This document shows, piece after piece, positions 12,229 to 13,543 of a DNA stretch of 13,543 nucleotides. A program made the position numbers and the translations under genes. The notes beneath the pieces are model-generated. The model did no database searches and was not told the DNA's origin. It saw only the letters and a list, made by a program, of their open reading frames with translations. This DNA is from an uncultured Caulobacterales bacterium (GTDB lineage: Bacteria; Pseudomonadota; Alphaproteobacteria; Caulobacterales; Maricaulaceae): NCBI GenBank assembly GCA_937981945.1, contig CALJNJ010000325.1, positions 1 through 13,543 on the forward strand, given 5' to 3'. How positions within the stretch are numbered: the first letter of the stretch is position 1; the number at the start of each line of letters is the position of its first letter.

Positions 12229-13161
12229 ATGAGACATGCATTCGCATCAGCCCTGGTTTCAGTGCTGGCCCTGTCAGCCTGTTCCAAATCGGCCGAAACA
12301 GTCAAAGAGACAGCAGAAGTCGTCACAAGCGAGACAAGTGAGGCCGTCAAGGAAGCCGTGAAAACAGTTACGGCGCCGTCACTGGCAGACATATTGGACG
12401 CGCAGCCCGAAACCGTCAAAGCCCGTTATGTTCACAGAAACCCAGAAGCGACGCTCAAATTCTTTGGCGTTAAACCGGGCATGACTGTCGCCGAGGTTTT
12501 GCCGGGCGGCGGCTGGTACACAAAAATCTTACTGCCGGCGGTCGGTGATGACGGTTCAGTCATCGGGATCGATTATAATGTGGATATGTGGGCCAAGTTT
12601 GGCGGTTTTGTCGACGATAAATTTTTGGAGGCCCGGAAAGGTTGGGCCGACACGTTTATCGCAGATGCCAATGGCTGGAGTGACGCAAGCCCTAATGTCC
12701 GCGGTTTTGCCTTTGGCGGATTGCCGGAAGATCTCGAAGGCAGTGCGGACGTGGTTTTAATGGTGCGGGCATTTCATCACATCAACCGATTTGAGCAAGC
12801 CCATTTGGCAGAAGCTCTGGCTGATGTGAAAGCGGTTTTAAAACCGGATGGTATTGTGGGCATGGTTCAGCACCGCGCCCCCGAAGATCAAGCTGATGAT
12901 TGGGCCAATGGCGATAATGGCTATATGAAGCAAAGCACAATTATTCAGCTTATGAGCGATGCCGGCTTTGAACTGGTGGGCGACCCGTCAGAGATTAATG
13001 CCAACCCAAAAGATGTCCCCGACGGGGCAGCCGGCGATTCTGTCTGGCGTCTGCCGCCGACTTTGGGGACCAGCCGTGAGAAGCCTGAACTGAAAGCCAA
13101 AATGGAAGCGATCGGCGAAACTGACCGTATGACCCTTAAATTTCGCATTAAGTCCAATTAG
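12229..13161 (+). CDS. Lipoprotein with class I SAM-methyltransferase fold
   Basis: A 310-residue protein with a lipoprotein signal peptide: a basic start, a hydrophobic stretch, and the lipobox LSAC with Cys18. The residue after Cys is Ser, so sorting to the outer membrane is likely by E. coli rules. A charged helical linker with repeats (ETVKETAEVV, EAVKEAVKTV) covers residues 22-47. The rest looks like a Rossmann methyltransferase: motif I EVLPGGGWYT (89-98), the acidic GID at 113-115, ADVVLMVRAFHHI (173-185), and VLKPDGIVGMVQH (203-215). The start ATG has AGGAG 7 bases upstream; the frame is open much further back, to 11983, but that part overlaps the SPFH gene. Membrane-anchored members exist in annotated proteobacteria, but an enzyme using SAM outside the cytoplasm is puzzling. 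The next gene begins within 3 bases. Confidence 0.83.
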   Translation: MRHAFASALVSVLALSACSKSAETVKETAEVVTSETSEAVKEAVKTVTAPSLADILDAQPETVKARYVHRNPEATLKFFGVKPGMTVAEVLPGGGWYTKILLPAVGDDGSVIGIDYNVDMWAKFGGFVDDKFLEARKGWADTFIADANGWSDASPNVRGFAFGGLPEDLEGSADVVLMVRAFHHINRFEQAHLAEALADVKAVLKPDGIVGMVQHRAPEDQADDWANGDNGYMKQSTIIQLMSDAGFELVGDPSEINANPKDVPDGAAGDSVWRLPPTLGTSREKPELKAKMEAIGETDRMTLKFRIKSN

Positions 13162-13164
13162 ATG

Positions 13165-13543
13165 ATGCAGGAATTTTCAATGCACAGCGCCGTGTCCGTC
13201 CTGGACCGGCTGCTGGAAAACCTGGATCATATGTTAAAATCCGGCGAGGCCAATGCCAAAGACCGCAATATCGAACCGGATGTGTTTCTGACGGCCCGGT
13301 TGGCCCCTGACATGTATCATTTGCGCAAACAGGTCCAAGTGATCACCTCACTGGTGAAAAACTGTCCGCACCGTGTGGCGGGCACCGAGCCGCCTGTTTT
13401 TGAAGAAACGGAGCAGACCTTCAGCGACCTCTATTCCACCATCGCCAGAGCCAGAGAAGAACTGGCCGGCTTTTCCGCAGACGACCTTAACGGCAAAGAG
13501 AACCACGCTTTTTCCGTCAAACTGGGTCCTATGGATGTGGAGT
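13165..13543 (+). CDS. DUF1993 family protein, N-terminal part
   Basis: The visible 126 residues begin MQEFSMHSAVSVLDRLLENL and carry family hallmarks: DVFLTARLAPDMYHLRKQVQ, a helix with KNCPHRVAGTEPP, then EETEQTFSDLYSTIARAREEL. DUF1993 proteins are small cytoplasmic helical-bundle proteins of unknown function, probably of the DinB-like type. The gene is cut by the right window edge. The exact start is open: ATGs at 13162 and 13165 directly follow the methyltransferase stop but have no ribosome site, while ATG 13180 has AGGA 7 bases before it. 13165 is kept because family members usually include the residues before the SMH segment. The tight spacing implies one transcription unit with the lipoprotein gene. 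Confidence 0.88.
   Translation, partial: MQEFSMHSAVSVLDRLLENLDHMLKSGEANAKDRNIEPDVFLTARLAPDMYHLRKQVQVITSLVKNCPHRVAGTEPPVFEETEQTFSDLYSTIARAREELAGFSADDLNGKENHAFSVKLGPMDVE

Noticed and set aside
1..13543. CRISPR arrays, tRNA or rRNA genes, insertion sequences, prophage
   Set aside because: No regular spaced repeats, cloverleaf-like sequences, transposase or phage-type coding regions were found on either strand.

Overview
The window looks like the chromosome of an alphaproteobacterium of the Caulobacterales/Maricaulales type. Three things point that way: a Caulobacter-order Tad/Cpa pilus locus (flp, cpaA, cpaB), sites matching the CtrA consensus (TTAA-N7-TTAAC and TTAACCAT half-sites), and GANTC sites of the CcrM type in intergenic regions. 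Base composition looks moderate. No phage, transposon, tRNA, rRNA or CRISPR was seen.

Region 1 (1-3326) is the edge of a Tad (tight adherence) pilus locus. A leftward unit encodes the Flp pilin, the prepilin peptidase CpaA and the start of CpaB, with a strong terminator between flp and cpaA. A divergent rightward unit encodes a small secreted protein with the CpaC/RcpA N-terminal domain, followed by two TadE-family minor pseudopilins joined by a one-base stop/start overlap. The pilin and both pseudopilins carry the Gly|xxxxGlu processing site that CpaA would cut.

Region 2 (3323-9548) holds class I ribonucleotide reductase, split into two leftward units. nrdA (9377 to 7464) is followed by an exported HET-C/CinY-like (zinc phospholipase-like) protein and a putative outer-membrane barrel protein. 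Then comes nrdB (5151 to 4105), coupled to a tyrosine-phosphatase-like gene. Upstream of both nrdA and nrdB there is a pair of NrdR boxes exactly 31 bp apart centre to centre. A perfect CtrA box lies further upstream of nrdA. Neither subunit has an ATP-cone, so NrdR may carry much of the dATP feedback (inference). The barrel gene's upstream region contains a sigma70-like promoter, direct repeats and a perfect CRP-type palindrome.

Region 3 (9713-11016) has a rightward GT4 glycosyltransferase that probably starts at a TTG. It converges on a small leftward operon.

Region 4 (10849-12144) is that operon: an SPFH/band-7 membrane protein, a 65-aa ribbon-helix-helix protein and a 55-aa DUF4177 protein. 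The last two overlap by ATGA. Its promoter is nearly consensus (TTGACA-N17-TATCAT) and has two TGATATC repeats 11 bp apart across the spacer and -10, the likely operator of the ribbon-helix-helix protein.

Region 5 (12229-13543) is a rightward pair: a lipoprotein with a SAM-methyltransferase fold and a DUF1993 gene cut by the window edge.

All calls come from reading the sequence; no database search was run.
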